Assembly (NCBI RefSeq): GCF_000208745.1 | Contig: NC_030850.1 | Span: forward strand, 1,901,884 to 1,965,883 | Length of the DNA: 64,000 nt | From: Theobroma cacao | Lineage: Eukaryota; Streptophyta; Magnoliopsida; Malvales; Malvaceae | Reading direction: 5' to 3' | In this document: positions 11,366 through 22,100 of the stretch, piece by piece | Layout of the letters: the number at the start of each line of letters is the position of its first letter | Numbering within the stretch: position 1 is the first letter of the stretch | Notes under the pieces: model-generated | The model's input: the letters and a program-made list of their open reading frames with translations, nothing else | Databases searched by the model: none | Told to the model about the DNA's origin: nothing | Program-made: the position numbers and the translations under genes

Positions 11366-12217
11366 TCACAAATCTTTGTCCTTGACAATTTCCTTCAGCT
11401 TAGCTTGTTTCCCATCTTTTCTTCTGCTCTGAACATAAAACTTCAAAAACAGTAACAAAATAACCCCATTCAGAACGGAGTTCAAAACCCAGGCTCCAAT
11501 TCCATTGCAGCCACCTTTCATGAAATGCAAGGTCAAGACCCCGACGTGGCAGACCAGGTTGCAGCCTAACAACAGGATTTGGCAATTCAAAACGAATGGA
11601 AAGCACGCGCTTGGTAACCCTATTCCCGTCCAGAATCTATAGCCATAAACCGCTGCGTAAACCAGGGTCGTGAACAGGATCGCCAAAACCTGAAACGACT
11701 GTGAAAACTCTAGCCATAGGAACGACATGATCGTCAATATGGAGTTGTTGAAGAGGTAGAAAAAGGTTAATTTTCGGGTTCGGAAGATTATGAAGATAGT
11801 CCGGAACATGTGGAGGAAACGAGAGAGGTAAAAGATGTAGGACCAGAAGAAGACACGGCCAGAGGGACGGGTTCCGAGAGGAAAGCAGAGGAGCCATTGG
11901 AATGGGGTTTTGGAACGGCGCCAGAACCATCGGGTTTCCTTGATTTCAGCGGCGGCGGAGAGCAGGATTCCGGCGAATATAACGGCGGAGGTCAGGGACA
12001 TGATCAGGCTGTGGAAGGCCGGGATTGGACCGAGCGGAACAGGCCTGCCACGTTTGACGAGGAGGGATAAAAAGAGGTGGAGGAGGGAAGAGAGGGCGAG
12101 GTAAAGGGCGATGGATGTGACTAAGAATGACCAGGTGGAGCCCCATGATTGGGTGTGGCTCCAACGGAAGGTGATTATGGAAGGGTGTTGGGAGAGGTAG
12201 TAAGCGACGGCGGTCAT
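11366..12217 (-). CDS. ELO/GNS1-SUR4 family protein, HOS3-like, with degenerate catalytic motifs
   Basis: An intronless 283-aa polytopic membrane protein with about seven hydrophobic segments and a basic C-terminus ending KDKDL. Length and hydropathy match ELO-type fatty acid elongases of the endoplasmic reticulum and plant HOS3-like proteins. The usual ELO boxes are altered. The KxxExxDT position reads RFLHMFRT (133-140), the HxxHH histidine box reads YLFNN (154-158), and the region after it (LWLEFSQSFQ) lacks the expected His and Asn. A di-iron-type condensing role is therefore doubtful, though the surrounding fold is conserved and the frame intact. That argues for a retained non-canonical function rather than decay. 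The start is the first ATG of the frame. Two ACGT motifs lie 244-272 bp upstream. Family confidence is high, activity unknown. Confidence 0.85.
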   Translation of the reverse strand: MTAVAYYLSQHPSIITFRWSHTQSWGSTWSFLVTSIALYLALSSLLHLFLSLLVKRGRPVPLGPIPAFHSLIMSLTSAVIFAGILLSAAAEIKETRWFWRRSKTPFQWLLCFPLGTRPSGRVFFWSYIFYLSRFLHMFRTIFIIFRTRKLTFFYLFNNSILTIMSFLWLEFSQSFQVLAILFTTLVYAAVYGYRFWTGIGLPSACFPFVLNCQILLLGCNLVCHVGVLTLHFMKGGCNGIGAWVLNSVLNGVILLLFLKFYVQSRRKDGKQAKLKEIVKDKDL

Positions 12218-12460
12218 AGCGGCGGATGATAGGAGGAGGGTCGATGATGAGCCTAGATGACTATTTTACATGGTCTCAGAGTTCTTTTTTAGGAAGAATA
12301 AAGAAGTTTGTGTTTGAAGCTGAAAATTAAGCGGTTTTAGAGAAGGAGAGATGAGGGACGATTAAATTGGGTCGAGGGACGTGAACGTCTGGTTGCCATG
12401 AACTCTTCCACTCGGAGAGTGAGTTTGTTGTCGTATGAGGTGGTCTGAATTGATTTGTTG

Positions 12461-12489
12461 CACGTGTGGGCGGTCGCACTTACACGTGT
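12461..12489 (-). promoter_or_regulatory. Paired G-box/ABRE-like motifs upstream of the ELO-like gene
   Basis: CACGTG (12461-12466) and the palindrome ACACGTGT (12482-12489) are 21 bp apart and about 245-270 bp upstream of the - strand ATG. Close ACGT pairs often mark ABA- or light-responsive promoters. Function is inferred only. Confidence 0.4.
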
Positions 12490-13216
12490 AACTAGTAACC
12501 TACTTTTTTATTTTAATCAAGAGTAACCAATTTTATTATTTTTAGAATATTAATTAATTACATTTTTCGAGCTCCAATCTTAAAACTTTTAAGTTTGAAT
12601 CTTAAAATGAAAATAACAATATTTATAAATTCGGATATGCATAAAAGTAATAAGAATACGTGCATAATTGTTATTTTTGAAGAAAATAGGTGCAATATAA
12701 TAAAAAGAATTTGGATTCAAATTAAAATATTTGTAATACCAATATTATTGATGGATGAATTTGCAAAGGAATAAGAAAAAATATGGATGTTTGTGTGATT
12801 TTAATCAGACAACGTGCTACTACCTTAAGGTATTTTTTTAAATGGTATGTAGTTTTATAAAGAAATATATGTCAAATTCAATCGTTTGCCTTTCATGTTT
12901 TAGTGAGTTAAAACGTTTACAAAAGTGATGTACGGGTGTAATAATTAAGTACTATCTTTCAATTTATTCGGTCAAAAAAGCAGGAAGTAAAGAAGAACAG
13001 TAAAGAAAATTTACTGGATTAGTGCTGCCTTTGTTAAAGATTTGAAAGTTTTCAATTTCCAAATGCGGACGAAACAATATCAATTGGCACATTTACATTA
13101 TGCTTTTCATTCCCTTAAAGAATGACCATTTTCAGAATATTCGAATAAAGAAAAAGCCTTTTCACATTAAACTTTAACGAGTGATGTGACAAAGTGGGGT
13201 CACCAGCTTGACCACC
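12490..13216. other. AT-rich intergenic DNA
   Basis: No coding signal seen. The left part is promoter territory of the ELO-like gene. Confidence 0.5.
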
Positions 13217-13225
13217 TTTTACTTA

Positions 13226-13669
13226 AGGTAAAATATTTTTATTTTTTAAAATTTTGATTGAAATTATATAAAAATTTATTCATTTTTAAAATAAAATTTT
13301 ATCTTAAAAATATAAACATCATTAATAAAAATTAAAAAAATTAAAATATTTTTTGTTAATTTAAAATTTATTTAAAAATAAAAAAAACATCAGATCATGC
13401 TTCTTGATAAGGAGCTTTTTATTTTTAATTAATACAAAATTAATTAAAATAATATAAAAATATAATATTAATTATAAAAATTAATTAAAAAAATTATCTT
13501 TTTATTCTTATCACGTCAACAAGTTAACAGAAATATTAACAATTGACTAACGGTTGAAATTATATATTCAATAAAAAATATTTTTTTTAGACAAAGTGTC
13601 TATTTTAAAAAATTAATCAATTTTTATATAATTTTGATCAAAATTAAAAAAAATCAAAGTATTTTACCC
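13226..13669. mobile_element. MULE-type nonautonomous element with long TIRs and 9-bp target duplication
   Basis: The first about 70 bp (from AGGTAAAATA at 13226) and the reverse complement of the last about 70 bp (GGGTAAAATAC at 13669 inward) match at roughly 85%, including a shared TTTTGAT and AATTATATAAAAATT block. Immediately outside are TTTTACTTA (13217-13225) and TTTCACTTA (13670-13678), a 9-bp duplication with one mismatch. Long TIRs and 9-bp duplications are the hallmark of Mutator-like elements. The 444-bp element has no ORF, so it is nonautonomous. Confidence 0.8.
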
Positions 13670-13678
13670 TTTCACTTA

Positions 13679-16600
13679 TTAATGATGATAAATAAACAAA
13701 AGGGTCCCTACAGCTGCCTCATGTTGACATTTTGATCTATAACAAATGTTGCTCAGTTTCAGTTTCAGGTACTGAAGGAGGGTTTGCTGTTGGCTCGTCC
13801 TTCGCATTTTACTCACTTGGAAATTGGAACTGATTTTCATATGGTTTTTATCTTTTTAATGCAGGAGAATGGTCCATTATCCTCTGCTGCAAAAACCCTC
13901 CTCAGTGAATGTTTTTACTATCTTAATTTTTTTGGTGTAGGTTAAGTTATTATTATGTTATATCTGAATATTTGATTCATTAATTAATACATAATTTTTT
14001 TATTTAAAAAATAAAATTTGAATTCTTTTTTTAATTAATAAAAAAAAAACTGCCGCTATGCTATATCGAGAGGTTGATGGAGTTGCTGATCTTTTGGACA
14101 GGAGAGGCTGTTAACATCTCCAGAGTTCATTATGTCTAAATCTTATCATCGCCTTGTTACTGGCTTGGAAAGAAGGGTTCCCTGATTGGTTCACAAAAGA
14201 AGTGGGCTAGAAAGTAGAGGAAATTCTTAAATAATCCTTTCAGGTAATGCTTGTGCGTGGCCTACAATTTATGAATATGATTTTCGTGTGTCTGACCTTG
14301 CGTTAGTTATTTAAACAGCCAACCCTCGGAGAAAAAGGCTTGTAGTCGGTTCATGCATGACATCACTGTAAGGCTAAACATATGCTATACGATTAGATTA
14401 CATTGTCCTTGTAATTTGATCTCTTGACAATTACTATATATATAGATATATATTTATATAATTAATCATATGACTCATTATGTCAGCTATTTACTTGGAT
14501 CTTCTTTCAATTTGATCAAGTCGAGAACTAGCTAGCTAGTGATCTTCCTTTGATAGGTTAAAACTTTCGTGTGATGTGTATAGAATTTGAATAGGAAGTA
14601 GTTAAATTATTTTTTTATTCAAAAAAAAAAAGAAATTGGAATCCATTTTTTGAAATAAAAAGATATATACATTTATTATATGGAAAATTATACGTTCAAG
14701 TATAATTAAATTATTGATAACAAAGAAATTTCATAATATCTTATTTTTTTAGAAAGAAAGATCTCAATACTTGTCCTTATATCATAAAAATCGATAATTG
14801 TAGAATAAAATATCTAAATTAAAACAAATAAAAGAAAAAAAAAAAGACAGAGGAAGGAACCTCATGACAATTATAGGAACTCAAGAAATTCGTGCTGTCC
14901 CTGTCAATATAAATTCTTAGCTGCTATTGATCAATTTCGATCCTCTAGACTGTTTCTGTTCATTTTTTTTGGTAGTATTTTTTATGAATCGAAAATTTGT
15001 TGGACATGCGGCATTATTGGAATCGTAGGATTCTTTGATGAAATTCATCAATTAATTAGTATAGCAAATTAAAGGGCATGTAATCATCCCAACTTTCCCA
15101 CCAAATTAGCAAAAGATCACTGCTTTTATGATTTTATGCTTGGATTTTGTCCGAGAGTACTGCTTTGTTTTGACATATGCTTGTGGCTTTTTTTCCTCTT
15201 TTCAAGTTTGCAATCAATGTCCTCTGAACAATATTTGAAGCTTATAAACGAAATGGGGTCCTCTTCTTGGTCGTTGTCTTGTAGCTATCATTTTGTTATT
15301 TCGCCATGAATTTGGGAGAATTGGAGAGGCAAGGATGAGAAAATCTCTTCAAACAAGTTACTTAAAATTCCTTTTAATTAAGATGTATGTTGGCATCGAT
15401 CAGGTAAACATACGAGTCATATCTAGTTACAGACATAGTGACGACATAGCGATTAATAGGTTATGAATTGAATGACAACATAAATGTGTAAATTAACAAG
15501 TAAACGATATGAATAATATCTTTCATGGAATCAAAAAGAAGTAAAAAGTCGTCCCAAATGTGGAAGAACCCCATACATTGAACGTGATTACCATGAAAAC
15601 AACAACTTTCAAGTTTCAATAATTGTTATTGATCAGATAACATATATCACCATTTGAGATTGCAAAAGTTTCATTAAAAAGGGCCAAACGAACCGAATTG
15701 AATGATATTGACAGTAATGGAGCAGTTGTTTGTAGACTAATAAAGAGAACCTTTGCAAAAGCAAAATTGCTTTACAATTATAACTGCGTTTACCATACGG
15801 GGTCCTCCTGTTTTGATGAGAAAGGTACATTTGGTTGAAGACTTTGAATAGTGTTGACAAGTCACAAGTATAGAAACCTCCCAAGTTTGCAATGACTGGA
15901 ATCATGGTGGAGGAGTTGATGCCGTGATGCGTATTTTAGCTTCTTGTCTCATTCTGCCGAAAATTCACCAAAAATGTGAATAAAATTCTCCAGCAAAGTC
16001 TTAACAAATTAAGTTTTTGGTGAACCTGATCAAGCTCTAAACATCAGATAACAAAGTTTTTAAGCAAAATCCAAACGGATTATGATAAATTATGATGATG
16101 AATGAGACTAAAACATATGAAGACAGATGATCAGTAAACAAAGTCAGTACAGGACTTTTGATTGTAACTAGTAATATTCAATTACATGAAGTCAATCATA
16201 GTTTCTCTTCAATGTTTTGTGCCTCACCTACCCCGACTGAGACAATAAGAATTTAAAACAAGAAAAAAGATATAAAGAAAATAGCTTTTAGAACGCCATA
16301 GACTATGGAATGTCAGCTTTGCCAATGCTATATCAAATATTGGCTAAGAAAAATGGCAAAGAACAGTTAAAGGGTTAGACTAGGTTATTAATATAGAGTC
16401 AGGTGGAACTGAATTTCCTGCCTGAGGTGGTAGTTTACCCGTGCAAGAAAGTCTATTATTTTGTGCCAACTGACCTAACACTCAGCTCTCTAATCAAACG
16501 ATAAAAAAAAAACAGTTGTTTCAGCAATTCAGGGTCATGCAATAGGAGCATGCTGTTTCATTTCAAGCAGCATAAATTTGCTATCTACCTTTCTTTTACT

Positions 16601-17750
16601 GTACTTTTCTTCTCTCTCAAACTGCTAGGATGAGTTGCTTTCTTTTGAAAGAGACTGTACCATGGGATTGCTCCTCAATGGAAAATATTTACTCTCTGTT
16701 GCATAACTCCAGCAATATTTATTCAAGAAATAAATAGTATACAAAAAATGTTGTTGAAGGAGGTTTAATGGTTTATTTTCAATGGCTGGCTGAGGCTCTG
16801 GGCTAAGCTATGGGCCAACTTTTGGTCACATAAAATAAAATGAACTCCGGGATTGAACGGAAAAAGGCATTTTCTTCCTAATTATTCATTTTAATTTGAG
16901 TGGGTTGGGTGTTTTTCCATGCAATTTCCCTATCATTCAATCAACTTTTCAAGCAAAGTATAATTTATTTGGGAAAAGGCATTGTCAAATCAACTTCAGT
17001 CCTTTTCTAAAAGATTTAAATAATAAAAAAAAGTCTAGGACATAACATTTTGTTTTTTAGTATATCAAAAAGGGTTTTTATCTTTTGATCAGCATTCATT
17101 TAAATCTTTGATCTTAAATTAATAACCGATCAGACGTAAAATCATCTAACGTTTTCTGTTCCAATTTACATTAATTATAACGTCATATATCATGGGGTTA
17201 CATCAATTATTACATCATATATCATGTAAATAAAAACTTTTATTAATACTGAATTTAATGATTATTAATTTTTTTGTTAAAATTAAATGTTTGTGTGAAT
17301 ATAAATCAAAAAATAATTTTTTATTTAAATTCAATGAAAGAATGGGACTTAGTTACATATATAAACGTAATTTGGGAAAAATTTTTATTATTTAAAGTTA
17401 CAAGAAAAGAATTCTTATATTGTATAAAATATATATTTTACAAAAAAATTATTATTTATGATTACATATAAAATTAATCCTAGTCATAATTTAATTCTAA
17501 CCTATTAACGATATTATAATATAATCTTAATTGAATAATAATTTTAATTAATTAATTTGTAAATTATCTTAACACTTAAAACTTTCTAAAAATTCAATCT
17601 ATTTTTCAAATAATATACTAACACACTTATAATTTTTTATTTCCATCTAATTGAAATTAATTTTTTTATTATTGGAGGACTAAATCAAATTTTAAGTTGT
17701 GTAAAGATTGAAGTCAAATCCTTTTTTGTTTTCCCCTTAGTCATTCCAAT
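13679..17750. other. Gene-poor intergenic DNA
   Basis: Four kb with no recognisable gene. The longest frame, 90 codons on the - strand at 15633-15905, has no family features. An imperfect direct repeat around CATATATCATG occurs at 17184-17225. tRNA and miRNA hairpins were looked for by eye and none stood out. Confidence 0.5.
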
Positions 17751-18043
17751 TTACCAAATTATTCCAAGCGAAAAGTAGGTGAAATACCACGTGACCCAAT
17801 CACTGATTTTCTTTTTCATTTTTTCAGATATAAAATTAAAAATAAATTCTCCAATTTACCACTTCCTACCCAAAATTGGGCTTAGACGAAACAACGAGCA
17901 AGAATTCGAAAACCCTCGAATCTTCCCCAAATTGCCTAACTTCCCATTAATACCTGTCTCTCCCTTGACTCCACCCCTTCCCAAAAATTTAACAAAATAA
18001 AAGAAAAATAAACCTTGATCCATTCAGTTCCTTCAATTCTCAG

Positions 18044-18488
18044 GTTAGTTTTTTTTTTCTTGGGCCCAATTCTTTGATCTTAAATTTGTTATTGTTGATT
18101 TATAATGTATGCGATCTTATTGTTCCTGGGTTTTGAATTGATTGTGATTTCGAATAGAAAAAGTTTATTTTGATTTGATTTATTTTTCTGAATTTAGATT
18201 AGAGATTTCCTTTTTTAGACTAATAAAATTGTTTGGATTAAGGTCGTTTATGGGATAATTTGATGAACTATTTAAAAAAGATTCGATTTTAGGAGTTTTA
18301 TGGTATGTGGTTAGTTGCGTCTAAAATTTTCTAGGGTTTTTTTTCAAGATATTGGGAATGGCTTTTGAGCTGAGCTTATTTGGTTGATTGAAAGTTGTGA
18401 TTTGGATTCCAGAACTTGAATTTTGGATTTAAGCCTCTTTTAATTGTGTCCGCATTGTTTTTATGATTTCGTTGATTTATTGTGTTAG
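18044..18488 (+). other. 5'UTR intron of the RING ligase gene
   Basis: CAG|GTTAGT at 18043/18044 and TTGTGTTAG ending at 18488 frame a T-rich intron 11 bp before the ATG at 18500. A leader intron is common in this class of plant gene. No transcript is available to confirm it. Confidence 0.6.
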
Positions 18489-18499
18489 GTGTGCAAGGG

Positions 18500-19177
18500 A
18501 TGGCGAATGGGTTTGGGGAATCAACAAGCATACCGCCCCCAAGTCCATCTTGCTCGGGTAGTAATAATGCTAATGATGCTGGTGATTTTGAATGCAATAT
18601 CTGCTTCGAATTAGCTCAAGATCCTATTGTCACTCTTTGCGGCCATCTCTTCTGTTGGCCATGCCTATACCGATGGCTGCATCATCACTCGCATTGTCAA
18701 GAATGCCCAGTCTGCAAGGCCCTCATACAAGAGGAAAAACTCGTTCCTCTTTACGGCAGGGGCAAAAACCAGACTGATCCACGTTCAAAATCATATCCAG
18801 GCATGGAAATCCCAAACCGCCCTGCTGGGCAAAGACCAGCAACTGCTCCTCCTCCCGCAGAAACAAATCAGTTTGCCAATTATGGTTTTGGACTAATGGG
18901 TGGTTTTGTTCCCATGGCAACTGCAAGGATTGGTAACTTCACGATGGGATTTGGAGGCCTATTGCCATCCTTGTTTAACATTCAGTTTCATGGATTTCCA
19001 GATGCTACTGTGTATGGAACAACTTCAGGATTTCCTTATGGCTTCAATTCATTTCATGGTCGTCATGCTCAAGGATTTCCCCAGCCAACAACTCGAGGAC
19101 ACCAAGCAGATAATGTTTTGAAGAATCTTCTTTTGTTGATCGGGGTCTTTGTGGTCCTTGCTCTGCTTTATTGGTGA
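18500..19177 (+). CDS. RMA/RNF5-type membrane-anchored RING E3 ubiquitin ligase
   Basis: A 225-aa protein, single coding exon. The RING-HC finger is complete: C32, C35, C47, H49, C52, C55, C69, C72 (spacing C-x2-C-x11-C-x-H-x2-C-x2-C-x13-C-x2-C). A Gly/Phe-rich low-complexity middle follows, then one C-terminal transmembrane helix (about 204-224, rich in Leu and Val) ending YW. N-terminal RING plus a tail anchor is the layout of RMA and human RNF5, which ubiquitinate clients at the endoplasmic reticulum. A GTG further upstream is in frame, but it lies at the end of the predicted leader intron, so the ATG at 18500 is preferred. The closest type I recall is Arabidopsis At2g23780/At1g19310. Confidence 0.92.
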   Translation: MANGFGESTSIPPPSPSCSGSNNANDAGDFECNICFELAQDPIVTLCGHLFCWPCLYRWLHHHSHCQECPVCKALIQEEKLVPLYGRGKNQTDPRSKSYPGMEIPNRPAGQRPATAPPPAETNQFANYGFGLMGGFVPMATARIGNFTMGFGGLLPSLFNIQFHGFPDATVYGTTSGFPYGFNSFHGRHAQGFPQPTTRGHQADNVLKNLLLLIGVFVVLALLYW

Positions 19178-22100
19178 ATTAGTTTCCATTTAAGCTTAGT
19201 CAATGCTCCTTATTTAGTGTCTGTGTCTGTAAATATGCAAGCTTCATTGGTGATTATGTTTTGTGCTTGACAAAAACTTGTCCATATGATACTGTCACTT
19301 TTGTTTCATTTAGCATCGGCAACAACTTATACCTGTCTTAATTTCTCTTTCAAAGTAAACTGGTCAAAGTTTTCTTTATACATGGAGACAATGTGTTGTT
19401 TGCCTGCTCCAAAGCCGGTTACTATAATATGATCACTTGCTGTTGAAGAAGTTATTGAGCATAGCTTATGAAACTGTGTGGCATGGAGAAGTAATTGTTC
19501 TTGTTCGTGTATTAGTGAAAATTATATGTTCTACGTGGGATGCTAATTGCAGCCAACATCTTGTCCAATAACAGAGTTGAAAACAGGTGACATGTCCTGA
19601 GAAATATTGTTGTCAATGGAGAGAGAGTCAATTTTTGATGTTAATGCTTTTTAAGGTTGGCAAACTGTTTCTCCTTTGGCTATTGTCCCCAGATATAGTG
19701 TTGCACTGACCATTTTTTTTCCCTATTTTTGGATTCACTTTCTCTGGAACACCCTTTTGATAATGAAAACTTCCTCCACATCAGTAGGTTTATTGACTAG
19801 TGGCTGGTTTAAGTTTTTGGAAATACTTTTACTGGAGTCTTAGATCATTAATTCATTATTAAGTCAAACATGATAATTTAATTTATCAGATCAAACTCAA
19901 ATCCTTAAGTTGAGGCATTATTACGCTGTTGTTAAGTCAAACAGGAACAATCGTTTTCCTATTTGTGTCATCCAATTATTGTACACTATCGGTGTTGGAC
20001 ATGGATGTAGGTCTCCGATTAGCCAATTATTGGACATTCTGGATTGATCAGATTTTTTTTATATTGCAAACGAGCTTGTGTCTGGCACTCAAACATAGTT
20101 CTTGCTTCTAAAGAAACAATGGACGTCGTTTTGATAGAACACAAATTCATCTAACCAACATCGAGCAACAGGCTCGAATTGGGCTGTTTGTATCGAATGG
20201 GCCATGATAGTGAACATGATTGCTGCTAGTGGGGAAATGCCAGCCCAAATGTTTGTAAGTTTGTACTGTGCGCTGTCCTCAAATTCTTGTGTCTGTCTGC
20301 AAGACTGCAACAGTTCCGTGTTCATCAAAGCTAGGTGTCTCCCCTTGCCTTTTACTCAAGTTTAACACATGGAAAACTTTTAGTATAAGCACTCTATGTT
20401 CAAACTTGAAACTAAGTTTTGAATATCTAGTGTTTTTTTTTCAGCCACAACTTTGTTGAATCATGGACTGTTCTGATGTTTGCATTTAGTAGGAGACTGA
20501 GATGTGTATCCACATGGTAGGGCAGGGAACCCATAATAGCTCATGCGATTCATTCATCGAACCATGGCCTTGGTGGTAGGAATTCCTGAAACGTATTTAT
20601 TGTTTTCTCAAGTACGGAGAAAAATGAAATCTTAATAAAGTTGGTCCTTTGAAACATTGATTCTGCACGTAGTTCCAACGTCAAAAGATCACTGTCTTGC
20701 ACTAAGGATATTTATTGCTCAGCTCCACTGTCTGGATTTTGCATTGTCGTGGTTGAGAAAGGAAGTTCCTAACAGTTTCAGTCTAATGCTTGAAATCGAG
20801 CAATTTAACCACGGCAAAGCACTTCCTCTCCTACCACATGGAAACGAATAAATTCTGTATACCCAGCAGTTAAAGCGGTCTGTTGCCCTTGTCAAAGGTT
20901 AGGTTATGCTCATGGACCGCAAGTTTTCATCTTCAGCTTCACTTGATAAATTTGTGTCACTTTTACGTGATAGAGAATATTGAAATGATGATAAAAGATA
21001 TTTTATATCACATCAATTAAATTAAGAGTCTCTTCATCTATTATTAACTAATTTTAAGAAAAATCAACTCAGGGCCGTTGATTGGTTTTTCTGGGAAAGC
21101 TGGGACCATTGGAAAGGATGGGTCTAAGAAAATAGTAGTATCCTGGAAATTTCTGGTGCGGAATCCTATTATTAGCCCAGCACAAGTTTAACGATAAAGC
21201 ACTCATGTAAAGCAGCCTTGTGCTTAAATTCAAGCTTAATTAATTGGCGGCCACAGTGATAGAAATATTCACAAAAATGAAAGAACAAGATACCTGAGTC
21301 AGAAAAATGGCGTCATGAACTTCCTCTCATCTCTAGATGTGTTTAATTAAGTCCTTTGTTAGGTTTAATTATGTAGCTAATGCAGGTTCCCCCAGGCCAT
21401 CATGTATGTCACTTTTTGTTTTTTCAGTTTACTTGCAATATATTATTTGTGAAAAAGGTCAGCTGGTTCACATTGGATCGATATTTCAAAAGTAATTTTC
21501 CATTCCATGTCATGCACCAAACCGTGTCAAAATCAATGGAAAGGACGGGGGAATTTCGAGTAAACGCTTGGGAGCTGGCTGCTGTCCATCTCTTCTTCTA
21601 CCGTAACACCGTGTAGTTCAATTCCAGTCTTTTCTTTGACTCATAATTTTCTATATCTGTATCTTTAGATTGTACGGTTTCTTTGATATGTATTCTTCAA
21701 TGGTGGCCCCTTACCAAAGTTACTGTGCTGATGCATTTAAGCTTCTCTGCAACTAGTTGTTGAATGGAAGTCATTGATATGGTCCATTTCGCCAGCTTGT
21801 CCTGTCAAAGATATAAGCCTCTTCAATATTGCGGGCTGTCAATTGAACTTTAATTCCTTTACCCTTCCAAACCCTTTTTCTTTTTTGTCCTTTTGACACA
21901 AGAATATTATATATCTAATAAATCAAACTATATATTAAAATGGAGATAAACAAATCTAAATCCTATTAAAATTAAAAGAAGTTAAGGGTACAAATATAGT
22001 AAGAGGCATTCTACTTATTATCAACTGATTAAATTAGATATATGTTTAAAAATTTGATATAATATCGAAATCGATACAACCTCTCTTATTATTGTTTTTT

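Noticed and set aside
18482..18499. Upstream start for the RING ligase
   Set aside because: It is a GTG at the end of the predicted leader intron. The ATG at 18500 begins just after the splice acceptor.
20089..20328. 79-codon - strand frame
   Set aside because: No recognisable domain and no splice-compatible neighbours were found.
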